From Palsa-504 sp963795795 (GTDB taxonomy: Bacteria > Actinomycetota > Actinomycetes > Streptosporangiales > Streptosporangiaceae): 64,000 bases of DNA. The translations under genes were made by a program, and so were the position numbers. The notes beneath the pieces are model-generated. The model saw nothing but the letters and a program-made list of their open reading frames with translations, made no database searches and was not told where the DNA came from. The first letter of the stretch is position 1; every line of letters starts with the position of its first letter. The stretch covers positions 496,001-560,000 of the forward strand of contig CAWCJS010000034.1 in NCBI GenBank assembly GCA_963795795.1. The letters are read 5' to 3'. Below, one piece after another: positions 8,176 through 16,885 of the stretch.

Positions 8176-9402
8176 TCACCACGCGATCATCAGCTCGGCG
8201 AGCGCCCAGGTAGTAAGGGTGTCGTTCCACGCGAGCCCTGCCGCTGGTACGGCCAGGCGCAGGCCAGGGAACTGGCGCAGCAGCGCTCCGATCGCGATCT
8301 GGAGTTCGAGCCTGGCCAGCTGCGCCCCCAGGCAGAAATGGGCGCCGACGCCGAAGGTGACGTGATGATTGTCCGGCCGACCGAGATCAAGCCGGTCGGG
8401 CTCGTCGAAGGCGGCCGGATCCCGGTTGGCGGCCGTGTGGGAGATCAGGACCGCATCGCCCGCTCGCACGGTAACCCCGCCGATCTCGACGTCGTCAGTG
8501 GCGATCCGGATCTGGAGTCCGCCATCGCGTTTCGGGAAGAACCGGAGCAACTCCTCTACCGCCACCGGAAGCAGCTCGGGGTGGTCGCGCAGCCAGGCTA
8601 GCTCGGCGGGGTGCTCCAGCAGCGTCAGGACGAGGTTGGAGATCTGGTTGGCAGTGGTCTGGTTGCCGGCGATGAACAACGAGCCGCATAGCACGATCAG
8701 TTCAAGCTCGCTGAGCTTGTCATCGTCGTCGCGGGCCGAGATGAGCGCGCTCAGCAGGTCCGGACCGGGCTGCGCTCGCCTGTCGGCGATCAGCTTGATC
8801 ATGTAGCCGAGCATCTCGTCGCGGATGGCGCTGACCTCTTCCGACGACCGGCCGGACACGGTGAGCATGGCCTCCGCGACGCGCCGGAAGCGTTCGCCGG
8901 CGGCGGCCGGCAGGCCGAGCAGTTCGCAGATGACGGCTCCCGGTATCACCGCCGAGAAATGACGGACCAGATCGGCCGGGGGACCAGTTTCCGCGAGCTC
9001 CTGGATTTGTTTAGCCACAATCCTTTCGATTGTCGGCCGGTATCCCTCCATCTTCCGCTGGGTGAACGCCCCGGCGACCAGTTTCCTGAGCCGGGTGTGC
9101 TCGGGCGGGTCGAGATTGAAGATAATCGGCAGGCTGCCAGGCAGCTGCTGCGATATCGGGCCGATAGCTGGCGCGCCTGGCTGGACCGCCAGGGCGCGGC
9201 TGAACCGGGGATCTGCACCCACCGCCCGGACGTGGTCGAGGTGCGCCGCCAGCCACGCCGGATGGCCGCTGGGCAGCATGACCCTGGTCAACTCGGGTTC
9301 GGCAAGCAGCCGATACAGCTCGGCCGGGAATTCACCGCCGGAGGCACCGGGAAAGGGGAAGCTGGGCAGCGCAGGCGACTCAGACATGGATGAGGCGGTC
9401 AC
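8176..9402 (-). CDS. Cytochrome P450
   Basis: A 408-residue soluble bacterial P450 (CYP105/107-like size). It has the I-helix FIAGNQTTANQ (AGxxT-like oxygen-activation region), the K-helix ELLRF (E-x-x-R) and the haem loop FGVGAHFCLG with Cys357 as the thiolate ligand. The start is GTG at 9402, chosen because AAGGA lies seven bases upstream; an internal ATG five codons later is the alternative. It faces the [3Fe-4S] ferredoxin gene. The substrate is unknown; the surrounding SnoaL, epoxide-hydrolase and reductase genes suggest secondary metabolism or xenobiotic oxidation. Confidence 0.96.
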   Translation of the reverse strand: MTASSMSESPALPSFPFPGASGGEFPAELYRLLAEPELTRVMLPSGHPAWLAAHLDHVRAVGADPRFSRALAVQPGAPAIGPISQQLPGSLPIIFNLDPPEHTRLRKLVAGAFTQRKMEGYRPTIERIVAKQIQELAETGPPADLVRHFSAVIPGAVICELLGLPAAAGERFRRVAEAMLTVSGRSSEEVSAIRDEMLGYMIKLIADRRAQPGPDLLSALISARDDDDKLSELELIVLCGSLFIAGNQTTANQISNLVLTLLEHPAELAWLRDHPELLPVAVEELLRFFPKRDGGLQIRIATDDVEIGGVTVRAGDAVLISHTAANRDPAAFDEPDRLDLGRPDNHHVTFGVGAHFCLGAQLARLELQIAIGALLRQFPGLRLAVPAAGLAWNDTLTTWALAELMIAW

Positions 9403-9667
9403 GGTCGTCCTTTCTCCGCGGTCGCTATCTGCCGCGCGGGGATAACCGGCGCTGGCGCGATCGTACCTTTGGTCCGCCGTCGCCCTCAATATGTGATGGG
9501 CGACGGGTACGGGGGCCGAGGTAGCCGAACTGGCAGCCTAAGTGGCAGCCAACGACCACCGTCATCCAGCCATACACAACCGCATCAAGCCTCGTAATAC
9601 CTGCTCAGAAGTGGCACGCCTGGTCCGGGCGGGCCGGGAGATGATGTCGCCGTACGTCCGCATCGGC

Positions 9668-10963
9668 TCAGTTCGTTCCCGACGTCACCGGGTCCCTGGT
9701 GGCGATCACGTCCCGGATCCGGCCGAACGCTCGCGCGTAGCCGTCCGCGACGCGGGCCAGAAGGTCATCGCCGATCGCGGTGGACAGGTTAAGGCTGCCC
9801 CGTGGCGCCGCGTAGACGCCCTCCAGCAGCAGGGCCAGGTGCAGTGCCGACGCCCAGGGGGCGGGAACCGCCGCGGCCTCCTCGGCGCACGTGGGGGTGC
9901 GTTCGGTCAGATGCACCTCCAGGATCGAGCCGGCCCTGGTCACGGAGACCGGGATCCCCGCCCGGGCCGCTGCGGCCTCGATCCGGCGGCCGAGTTCGGA
10001 CGCACGCCCGTTGAGTACCCCGATGGCCGGCCCGTCGAGTGCGGCCAGCGCGGCGGCCCCGGCCGTCATGGTGATCACGTTCCCGTTGAAAGTCCCCGAG
10101 CACGACAGCGCACCCGGCCGGGCGGCGCTGGTCAAGTCCATTAGCGCCGCTCGGCCGCCGACCGCGCCGACCGGGAAGCCGCCGCCGATGATCTTGCCCA
10201 TCAGCAGGAGGTCAGGCTCTAGGCCGAGCGCGGCATGGGTTCCGTTCGGAGCGTTGCGCAGTGACTGGACCTCGTCTAGGACGAACACCGCGCCGACCTG
10301 CCGGGCGCGGTCGGCGATCTGGCTCAAGAACCCGGGAGCCGCCGGGATCACCCCGGCGCTGCCCAGGAACGGCTCGGCGAAGACGGCCGCGACCGAGGAG
10401 TCGATCGCCGCCACGGCCTGGTCGGCGTCGTTGTACCGGACAGGCACGGTGTCAGGCCCGCCGTCGATGATCTCGGGCACGCCGCCGTGGTAGCTCCCCG
10501 TGAACGTGACAATCCGCCGACGGCCAGTCGCGGACCGGGCCACGCGCAGCGCGAGCAGGGACGCTTCGGTGCCCGAGTTGGTGAACCGTACCTGCTGCAC
10601 GGCCGGAAAGCGGCCGGTGAGCATCCCGGCCAGCCGGAGCTGGGTCGGGTGCGGGGCGGGAAACGCCGTGCCGGAAGGGAGGCAAGCCGTCACCGCCTCC
10701 ACGACCGGGCCGAACCCGTGCCCGTGGACCAGGGAGGTGTAGTTGTTGAGGACGTCGACGTACTCATTGCCGTCGAGATCACGGACCAGCGCGCCGTGGC
10801 CCTCGGTCAGCACGACCGGATATGGCTGATACATCGTGACCGACCGGGTCTCGCCGCCCGGCATGTGGCGGCAGGCCTGCCGGTGGTGGTCACCAGACCG
10901 GATGGTCCGTGCCGTGTACTCGGCGGTCAAGTCCGCTACGGGACCGGCGGCCGCCCCGCTCAC
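9668..10963 (-). CDS. Class III PLP aminotransferase / glutamate-1-semialdehyde aminomutase-like
   Basis: A protein of about 431 residues with the GSA-aminomutase-type N-terminus (HMPGGETRSV), substrate loop NSGTEASLLALR, GSYHGG, the FVLDEVQ metal/PLP aspartate segment and the PLP lysine in MGKIIGGGFPVG. It is unlikely to be the haem-pathway HemL, because active-site details differ and it sits with secondary-metabolism genes. GTG at 10963 has AGGA five bases upstream; a GTG at 11053 in the same frame is possible and would add 30 residues. It is divergent from the pterin-synthase operon, 173 bases away, and is probably part of the same pathway. Confidence 0.87.
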   Translation of the reverse strand: MSGAAAGPVADLTAEYTARTIRSGDHHRQACRHMPGGETRSVTMYQPYPVVLTEGHGALVRDLDGNEYVDVLNNYTSLVHGHGFGPVVEAVTACLPSGTAFPAPHPTQLRLAGMLTGRFPAVQQVRFTNSGTEASLLALRVARSATGRRRIVTFTGSYHGGVPEIIDGGPDTVPVRYNDADQAVAAIDSSVAAVFAEPFLGSAGVIPAAPGFLSQIADRARQVGAVFVLDEVQSLRNAPNGTHAALGLEPDLLLMGKIIGGGFPVGAVGGRAALMDLTSAARPGALSCSGTFNGNVITMTAGAAALAALDGPAIGVLNGRASELGRRIEAAAARAGIPVSVTRAGSILEVHLTERTPTCAEEAAAVPAPWASALHLALLLEGVYAAPRGSLNLSTAIGDDLLARVADGYARAFGRIRDVIATRDPVTSGTN

Positions 10964-11136
10964 CTGGATCCTGTCATCGATTCGAACCTTTCCACACTCA
11001 CCGGCCAGCGAAACGGACTCCTGCGGTACCAGCCATCTTGCCCCGGCTAGCACCGAAGTCCCGTCAGCGGCGTCTTATGCTCGGATTAAGGACTCACAGC
11101 ACTGGGAGCCGCCACGAGCTACAAAGGGTGAGGCTG

Positions 11137-11544
11137 ATGACCGCTCTGGTCGGCCGCCGCGAATCATTCAACGCCGCTCACCAGCTATATGACCCGGACC
11201 TGTCGGATGACGAGAACCTGCGCCTGTTCGGTAAGTGCGCGAACCTGCACGGCCACAACTACGTCCTGGAGGTCGTCGTGGCCGGCGAGATCGATCAGGC
11301 CAGCGGCTACGTCCTGGACCTGAAACTGCTGTCTGAAGTCATCACCACGCAGATCCTGCGCGACGTGGATCACCGCAACCTGAACACCGATGTCCCGTGG
11401 CTCAAGGGGCGCCTACCTACCGCGGAAAACCTGGCCGACGCGTTCTGGGAGCGGCTACGGCCGGAACTCCCCGACGGGTTGCTGCGGTCGGTCCGCGTCT
11501 GGGAGACGGACAAGAACTGGGCCGAGGTCGTTGGCCAGTCCTGA
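11137..11544 (+). CDS. 6-pyruvoyl-tetrahydropterin / 6-carboxytetrahydropterin synthase family
   Basis: A 135-residue protein of the PTPS/QueD family, which acts on dihydroneopterin triphosphate. It shows the Zn histidine in FNAAHQL, the catalytic Cys and two further Zn histidines in GKCANLHGHNY, then DHRNLN, the PTAENLA helix and the substrate-binding WETDKN. It is first in a four-gene operon (methyltransferase, glycosyltransferase, SDR), and no queC/queE genes are nearby. A pterin-derived metabolite is therefore more likely than queuosine. The ATG has GGGTGAGG six bases upstream. Confidence 0.92.
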   Translation: MTALVGRRESFNAAHQLYDPDLSDDENLRLFGKCANLHGHNYVLEVVVAGEIDQASGYVLDLKLLSEVITTQILRDVDHRNLNTDVPWLKGRLPTAENLADAFWERLRPELPDGLLRSVRVWETDKNWAEVVGQS

Positions 11545-12322
11545 GGCTCCGGCCGCCCACGGCCCGGCCCTGGACTTGCGGAGGCGGTACACGGCCGCGG
11601 ACTTGGGCGTGTTCACTGCCGAGGAGGCGAGCCGGTTCCTCCCGCAGGGTCACGGCGATCCGCAGAACGACGTGATCCTGGCCTGGGAACTGCTGTACCG
11701 GCTCGAACCCGAACTCTATGACCGGCTGGCCAGCGCCGAGCGGCTCCATCCCGGAATCGTGGGCTGGCTGCCGTGCGGCGTGGACCGGATCGCGGAGGTG
11801 GGCGCGGGGACGGGGCGGCTGACGATGGAGCTCATCGGGCGCGGGCGCCGCGTGGTGGCGGTGGAGCCCGCCCGGCCGATGCGCCTGATCCTCAAGCGCA
11901 AGCTCGCGGCGGCCGACCACGGCCACCGGGCGCGCGTGGTCCACGGGTTCTTCGACCAGCTGCCGCTGCCCGACGATTCCGCCGACCTGGTCGTCGCCTG
12001 CTCAGCCTTCACTCCCGGCACGGGACATGGTGGCGAGACCGGGCTGGCCGAGATGGAGCGGGTGTGCCGGCCGGGCGGCTGCGTGGCCATCCTCTGGCCG
12101 AACCACCTCCGCTGGCTGACCGCGCGCGGCTACCGGTACCTTAGCTTCCCTGGGCCGATGTCGGCCGAATTCGGCAGCTACGCCGACGCGGTGGAGCTGG
12201 CCGAGATCTTCTTCCCCCGGGCGGCCGCCGAGGTGCGGCGGCTCGGCAGGCGGACGGTCCCGTTCGAGGTGCTGGGCATCAACCCGCCGCGAGACCTGGC
12301 GTTCAAGGTGCCGGCCTTATGA
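11531..12322 (+). CDS. Class I SAM-dependent methyltransferase
   Basis: About 263 residues. Motif I is EVGAGTGRLT (near residue 83), motif II gives VVAVEPA, and later segments are LPLPDDSADLVV and the post-motif CRPGGCVAILWP. This is the methyltransferase type 11 fold. The N-terminal ~60 residues (LRRRYTAADLGVFTAEEASRFLP) form an extra helical cap. The likely start is TTG at 11531 with GAGG just upstream, overlapping the end of the pterin synthase gene by 14 bases. It overlaps the next gene by four bases. It probably methylates an intermediate of the pterin-linked pathway. Confidence 0.87.
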   Translation: MASPEAPAAHGPALDLRRRYTAADLGVFTAEEASRFLPQGHGDPQNDVILAWELLYRLEPELYDRLASAERLHPGIVGWLPCGVDRIAEVGAGTGRLTMELIGRGRRVVAVEPARPMRLILKRKLAAADHGHRARVVHGFFDQLPLPDDSADLVVACSAFTPGTGHGGETGLAEMERVCRPGGCVAILWPNHLRWLTARGYRYLSFPGPMSAEFGSYADAVELAEIFFPRAAAEVRRLGRRTVPFEVLGINPPRDLAFKVPAL

Positions 12323-13401
12323 AGGTCGCGATCATGGCGCCGCTCGTGACGGCCATCCGCGAGCCACAGCGCGGCGGTTCGCAGGCCTTCGTGGCCGATC
12401 TCGCCCGCGGGCTAGCCGGCCGGGGACACGACGTGCACGTGTACGCCGCCACCGGATCGGGCATCCCCGGAGTCGAGGTGATCGACACCGGAATCGATCC
12501 CCGGTCTCTGGCGGGCACGCTCTACCGGGTGGGTGGGTCAACCGCGGGACCAGCCCCTGATGCGGCTGGGGCGGCCGAGGCGGCCTTTGCTACCGTCTAC
12601 ACGGCCGTGCAGGCGACCCCGTATGACGTGATCCACAATCACGCCTTCGACGCTCCCGCCGTGCGACTCGCGACGGCGCTGCGGGCACCGGTGGTACACA
12701 CGCTCCATCTGCCACCCGACCGCGCCGTGTCGGCGGCGCTTCGCGAGGCAGCGGGGAGCAGCAGGCCGCCGGCGGTGGCCGTCGTATCGAGCTTCCAGGC
12801 CTGCGCCTGGCGCCAGGTCGTCCCGGTGGACGCGATCCTGCCGCCGTACCCGGCCACCCGCGACATGGCCTGGTCGGCGACGCCCGGCCACGGTGCGTTG
12901 TTCGCGGGCCGGCTGAGCCCGGAGAAGGGCGCTGCGGAGGCCATCGACATCGCCCGCGCGGCCGGAGTGCCGATCGACGTCTACGGCGACGTCTACGACG
13001 CCGAATACAGCCGTGAGCAGATCGACCCGCGGCGAGGCTGGCCCGGGGTGACCGTTCACCAGGGAGTACCCCGGACCTCACTGTGGCAGGCCATGGCCCA
13101 GGCGGCCGTGGTGTTGTGTCCCTCCCGCTGGGACGAGCCCTTCGGGCTAGCCGCCGCCGAGGCACAGGCGTGCGGGACTCCCGTGGTCGCGTTCCGGCGA
13201 GGCGGCCTTGCTGAGGTGATCGCGGACCACGTAACGGGCTTCCTGGTGCCGCCCGACGACACCCGGGGCGCCGTCGAAGCGGTGGCCCGGGTGCCTGAGA
13301 TATCCCGGGCCGCCTGTCGTGAGCACGCCGAGAGCCGGCTTGACCTGGAACTGAGCCTCGACGCCCACGAGCGTTTGTACCGGCGGGTGAGCCGTGAGTA
13401 A
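12319..13401 (+). CDS. Family 4-type (GT-B) glycosyltransferase
   Basis: A 360-residue retaining GT-B enzyme. The N-terminal acceptor domain starts MKVAIMAPLVTAI and has RGGSQAFVADLARGL. The C-terminal donor domain includes ALFAGRLSPEKGA, the E-x7-E region EPFGLAAAEAQACGTPVVA and GGLAEVI. Donors of this family are nucleotide sugars. It sits inside the pterin-synthase operon and overlaps both neighbours by 4-8 bases. A glycosylated pterin product is a reasonable inference. The sugar and acceptor cannot be told from sequence. Confidence 0.91.
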   Translation: MKVAIMAPLVTAIREPQRGGSQAFVADLARGLAGRGHDVHVYAATGSGIPGVEVIDTGIDPRSLAGTLYRVGGSTAGPAPDAAGAAEAAFATVYTAVQATPYDVIHNHAFDAPAVRLATALRAPVVHTLHLPPDRAVSAALREAAGSSRPPAVAVVSSFQACAWRQVVPVDAILPPYPATRDMAWSATPGHGALFAGRLSPEKGAAEAIDIARAAGVPIDVYGDVYDAEYSREQIDPRRGWPGVTVHQGVPRTSLWQAMAQAAVVLCPSRWDEPFGLAAAEAQACGTPVVAFRRGGLAEVIADHVTGFLVPPDDTRGAVEAVARVPEISRAACREHAESRLDLELSLDAHERLYRRVSRE

Positions 13402-14113
13402 GTTGTGGCTGGCCGGACGGGTGGCGGTGGTCACCGGAGCTAGCCGCGGGATCGGGGCGGCTACCGCTGCGGCCGTGGCGGCGGCAGGCGCTCACGTGGT
13501 GCTGGCAGCCCGTAACGGTGCGGCGCTGGAAGGACTGGCCAGCCGCATCCGGGGCGCTGGCGGCCAGGCGACGCCGGTACCCACCGATGTGAGCATCGAA
13601 GCCGACGTCGATCATCTGTTCGCGGAGGTCGAGCTGATCGGCCCGCTGGGCGCGCTGGTCTGCGCGGCCGGGGTGCTGACGCCCGCGCGGTTCGCCGAAA
13701 CGACGTCGGCGATCTGGCACGAAACTCTCGGGGTCAACCTGACGGGTACGTTCCTGTGCTGCCGGGCCGCGGTCGTGGCGATGGCACTCGCCGGAGAAGG
13801 CCGGATCGTCAACATCGCGTCGCTGTCCGGCATCTACGCCACCGAGAAATTCCCGGGGCTAGCCGCGTACAACGTGTCCAAGTACGGGGTCATCGGCCTC
13901 ACCGAGGCGATCGCGGTCGAGGGCAAGGAGCACGGCATCAGCGCCATCTGCCTGAGCCCGGGCGCCGTCGACACTGAGATGCTGCGCCGGGCTAACCCGG
14001 CGCTACGCCCGGGCCTGACCCCGGACGACGTCGCGGAGCTGATCGTCGCGCTGCTGGACAGCCCGCTGGCTCCGGTCAGCGGGGCGAACATCCCGCTGTT
14101 CTCGAACGCGTAG
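13394..14113 (+). CDS. Short-chain dehydrogenase/reductase
   Basis: A 239-residue classical SDR. The cofactor motif is TGASRGIG (residues 14-21), followed by CAAGV (NNAG equivalent), the catalytic Ser in NIASLSG and the Tyr/Lys pair in YNVSK. SPGAVDTEM forms the substrate loop. A basic residue after the first strand region (ARN) suggests NADP(H). The GTG start overlaps the glycosyltransferase stop by eight bases, so it is translationally coupled as the last gene of the operon. It is followed by a convergent reductase gene 10 bases away. Confidence 0.93.
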   Translation: MSKLWLAGRVAVVTGASRGIGAATAAAVAAAGAHVVLAARNGAALEGLASRIRGAGGQATPVPTDVSIEADVDHLFAEVELIGPLGALVCAAGVLTPARFAETTSAIWHETLGVNLTGTFLCCRAAVVAMALAGEGRIVNIASLSGIYATEKFPGLAAYNVSKYGVIGLTEAIAVEGKEHGISAICLSPGAVDTEMLRRANPALRPGLTPDDVAELIVALLDSPLAPVSGANIPLFSNA

Positions 14114-14123
14114 CTCCGGCGTC

Positions 14124-15377
14124 TCAGCCGCGGGTCAGCGACCAGAGGTCGGTGTGATCGTCGGCTAGCGCGGCCGGAGCCGGCCGGGCTCGCGCGGCCA
14201 CCAGCCGGGCGCAGGCGGCCATCTCGCCGTCGAGGTCCAGTTCGGGATCACCGCCGCGGTCGAGACCGACGGCGGCCCGGACAACCCCGTCCACCAGGTA
14301 GATGCCGATCAGCTTGGCCTCGGCCACACTGCCGCGGATAACGAACTCGTCCCACTTGTCGGCGTGGCCGACGTACTCGATCTTGTGCTCGTACTGATCG
14401 GACCAGAAGCTGTGCAGGTAGTCGTAGGGAGCTGCCGAGCCGAGCATGGACCGGGCCGCGGCGGTGCCCTGTTTCTCTGCGTTGTTGTAATGCTCGACCC
14501 GGATCCGCCCGAACAGCGGGTGGAGATGGTTCGCGATGTCACCGGCCGCGTAGACATCGGGCGCGCTGGCCCGGCACCGCTCGTCGGTCAGGATCCCGTT
14601 CTCCTGCGTGACCGGCACGGCCGGGAGCTCGGGCTGGATGCCGATTCCCGCCACGGCGAAATCGCACGCGATGCGGTGACCGGTACCGGTCACGACCGCT
14701 TCCAGGCGTTCGGTGCCTTCGAAAGCGGCGACCTGGTCTCCGGGCCGCAGTTCGACGCCCTTCGCGCGGTGCATGGCGCCGATCAGCGCGCCGACCTGGG
14801 CGCCCAGGACCCGGTCCAGCGGGTTCTGACCCGGGAAGACCGCGGTTATCCGGACGCCGAGCTGGGTCAGCGAGGCAGCGACCTCGCAGCCGATAAAGCC
14901 CATGCCGATCACGACCGCGCGCCGACCCGGCGCCGCCTCCCGCTTGATCGCATCGCACTCGGCCACCGTGCGCAGGTAGTGAATCCCGGGCAGGCCGGAC
15001 CCGGGGATCCCCAGCCGGCGGTTGCGGCCTCCGGTGGCAATCAGGACCTTGTGGTAACCCAGTTCTTCGCCTGAGTCCAGGGAGACGGTGTGCGCGGCGG
15101 GATCGACGGCCGCCACGGTACCGCTGCGACGCTCGACATCGTGGTCGGCGTACCAGCCGGCCGGCCTGACGTACCAGCCATCAAGATCCTCCTCCGAGCG
15201 CAGGTAGGTCTTGGACAGCGGCGGACGACCGAAGGGGACGGTCGGCTCCCGGCTGATGAGCACGACCGGTCCGGCAAAGCCCTCCTCCCGGAGGGTCACT
15301 GCGGCGTTGCCGCCGGCCATACCGCCGCCGACGATCACGATCGGATTCTCGGTGGTCCGCTCGGTCATGAAGCGCAT
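14124..15377 (-). CDS. NAD(P)H-ferredoxin reductase, FAD-dependent (rhodocoxin/putidaredoxin reductase type)
   Basis: A 417-residue pyridine nucleotide-disulfide family reductase lacking the redox CxxC. The FAD motif is VIVGGGMAGGNAA, the NAD(P) motif is VVIGMGFIGCEVA, and VYAAGDIAN is the second FAD site. The C-terminal ~80-residue domain (EHYNNAEKQG to GLDRGGDPELDL) is typical of P450 ferredoxin reductases. It most likely supplies the [3Fe-4S] ferredoxin at 7932 and P450 at 8176. ATG at 15377 was taken; a second ATG three codons later is possible. It is divergent from the epoxide hydrolase gene. Confidence 0.92.
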   Translation of the reverse strand: MRFMTERTTENPIVIVGGGMAGGNAAVTLREEGFAGPVVLISREPTVPFGRPPLSKTYLRSEEDLDGWYVRPAGWYADHDVERRSGTVAAVDPAAHTVSLDSGEELGYHKVLIATGGRNRRLGIPGSGLPGIHYLRTVAECDAIKREAAPGRRAVVIGMGFIGCEVAASLTQLGVRITAVFPGQNPLDRVLGAQVGALIGAMHRAKGVELRPGDQVAAFEGTERLEAVVTGTGHRIACDFAVAGIGIQPELPAVPVTQENGILTDERCRASAPDVYAAGDIANHLHPLFGRIRVEHYNNAEKQGTAAARSMLGSAAPYDYLHSFWSDQYEHKIEYVGHADKWDEFVIRGSVAEAKLIGIYLVDGVVRAAVGLDRGGDPELDLDGEMAACARLVAARARPAPAALADDHTDLWSLTRG

Positions 15378-15478
15378 TGTCCCGCCCCAGACCGGCGCTT
15401 GCCCAGCGGGCCAGCGCCGCAAAAATTAAGGTAAGGAGCACCATCGGCGTTCTGCTCACGCGTAGTTGGGGGTTAGCC

Positions 15479-16684
15479 ATGGCACCAGGCCCGGCCGCCG
15501 GGACACCGGATGTGCCGTTCCGCCCCGAGCCGTTCGCTCCGCAGGCCACCCCCGGGATGCTCGATGACCTCCGCGCGCGGCTGCGCGGTACCCGCTGGCC
15601 GGACGCCCCGCAGGACGCCGGCTGGTCGCTCGGGGCCGACGTCTCCTACCTCCGCGAGCTCGTCGCCTACTGGGCGGACGGGTTTGACTGGCCCGCGCAG
15701 GAGGCGGCGCTCGCCCGGCTCCCTCGCTTCCGGGTCCGGCTCGGCGGTCTCGGGATCCACTTCGTGCACGCCCGGGCCGCCGCGCCGGCCGGACCCGTGC
15801 TGCCGCTGGTCCTGTGTCACGGCTGGCCGGACTCGTTCTGGCGCTACGCGAAGGTCATCCCGCTCCTGACCGACCCCGGCGCGCACGGCGCCGACCCGGC
15901 CGACGCGTTCGACGTGGTCGTGCCGGACATGCCGGGTTACGGGTACTCCGACCGCCCGGCCGGCCCGCCCCTGGACTCCATCGCCGTGGCCGGCCTCTGG
16001 GCCGGGCTCATGGACGTCCTGGGCTACCCGCGGTTCGGCGCGGCGGGCGGGGACATCGGCAGCCACGTGAGCCGCTACCTCGGGCTCGACTACCCCGGCC
16101 GGGTCGCGGCCGTCCACCGCATGGACGCGGGCCTGCCCGTCTTCACCGGCGACCCGGCGGACCTCGCACCGGAGGAGCGCGCCTGGATCGAGCGCGCCGC
16201 GGCCTGGGGCGCGGCCGAGGGCGCCTACGGCGCCATGCACCGTACGAAGCCCCAGACCGCCGCCGTCGGGCTCACCGACTCCCCTGCGGGACTCGCGGCG
16301 TGGATCACCGAGAAGCTCCGGGCGTGGAGCGATTGCGACGGAGACGTCGAGCGATCCTTCACCAAGGACGAGATCCTGACGAACGTCACGATCTACTGGC
16401 TCACCGGCACGATCGGCTCGTCGATGCGCATGTACCACGCGAACGCCGCGATCCCGCCCGCCCAGCTCGCCCGCCGGGTCGAGGTGCCATCCGGCTTCGC
16501 GCTATTCCCGGGCGACATCAGCCGCCCGCCCCGGGCGTGGCTCGAGCGCGTGGCGAACGTCGTGCGCGTCACCGAGCCCGAGCGCGGCGGGCACTTCGCG
16601 CCGTTCGAGGAGCCCGAACTCTACGCCCAGGAACTGCGCGCGTTCTTCCGCCCCTACAGGACGTCTTACTCCGAGTCACGTTGA
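15479..16684 (+). CDS. Epoxide hydrolase (alpha/beta-hydrolase, EHN-domain type)
   Basis: A 401-residue microsomal-type epoxide hydrolase. The N-terminal EHN lid (FRPEPFAPQATPGMLDDL) is followed by the oxyanion motif HGWPDSFW. The nucleophile is Asp in GGDIGSH, and the catalytic His is in GGHFAPFEEPE. It hydrolyses an epoxide to a diol and could act on a P450 product. The start ATG follows GGGGG by seven bases. It is divergent from the ferredoxin reductase gene. The upstream 100 bases contain an AAGGAG not followed by a start codon. Confidence 0.92.
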   Translation: MAPGPAAGTPDVPFRPEPFAPQATPGMLDDLRARLRGTRWPDAPQDAGWSLGADVSYLRELVAYWADGFDWPAQEAALARLPRFRVRLGGLGIHFVHARAAAPAGPVLPLVLCHGWPDSFWRYAKVIPLLTDPGAHGADPADAFDVVVPDMPGYGYSDRPAGPPLDSIAVAGLWAGLMDVLGYPRFGAAGGDIGSHVSRYLGLDYPGRVAAVHRMDAGLPVFTGDPADLAPEERAWIERAAAWGAAEGAYGAMHRTKPQTAAVGLTDSPAGLAAWITEKLRAWSDCDGDVERSFTKDEILTNVTIYWLTGTIGSSMRMYHANAAIPPAQLARRVEVPSGFALFPGDISRPPRAWLERVANVVRVTEPERGGHFAPFEEPELYAQELRAFFRPYRTSYSESR

Positions 16685-16851
16685 GTTGAATCGTCAAGTC
16701 ACTTCCTGGCGGTTGATGGTCCACCTGCATGGCACAGCCTGCTTAAACACGCTACCTTGCCGCCTTGCGTCGGGTTGGCCCTCCGTTGATGGGATGAAAT
16801 CACTTGACCTGTCAAGTCATAACGGATTAGCATCTACTTGAACAATCAAGT
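16684..16851. promoter_or_regulatory. Three copies of an ACTTGA-N4-TCAAGT palindrome
   Basis: Upstream of the secreted SnoaL-like gene are two perfect 16-bp palindromes, ACTTGA-N4-TCAAGT, at 16802-16817 and 16836-16851. A near copy with left arm AGTTGA lies at 16684-16699. The two perfect copies are 34 bases apart and the proximal one ends 34 bases before the ATG. The TTGA-N4-TCAA core is typical of winged-helix (MarR/ArsR-like) operators. No regulator gene is adjacent. The MarR gene at 27803 has related but not identical sites (TTGC-N4-GCAA). Confidence 0.6.
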
Positions 16852-16885
16852 CAAGGTCCAAAGATCAAGCACGAAGGAGCTTGTC

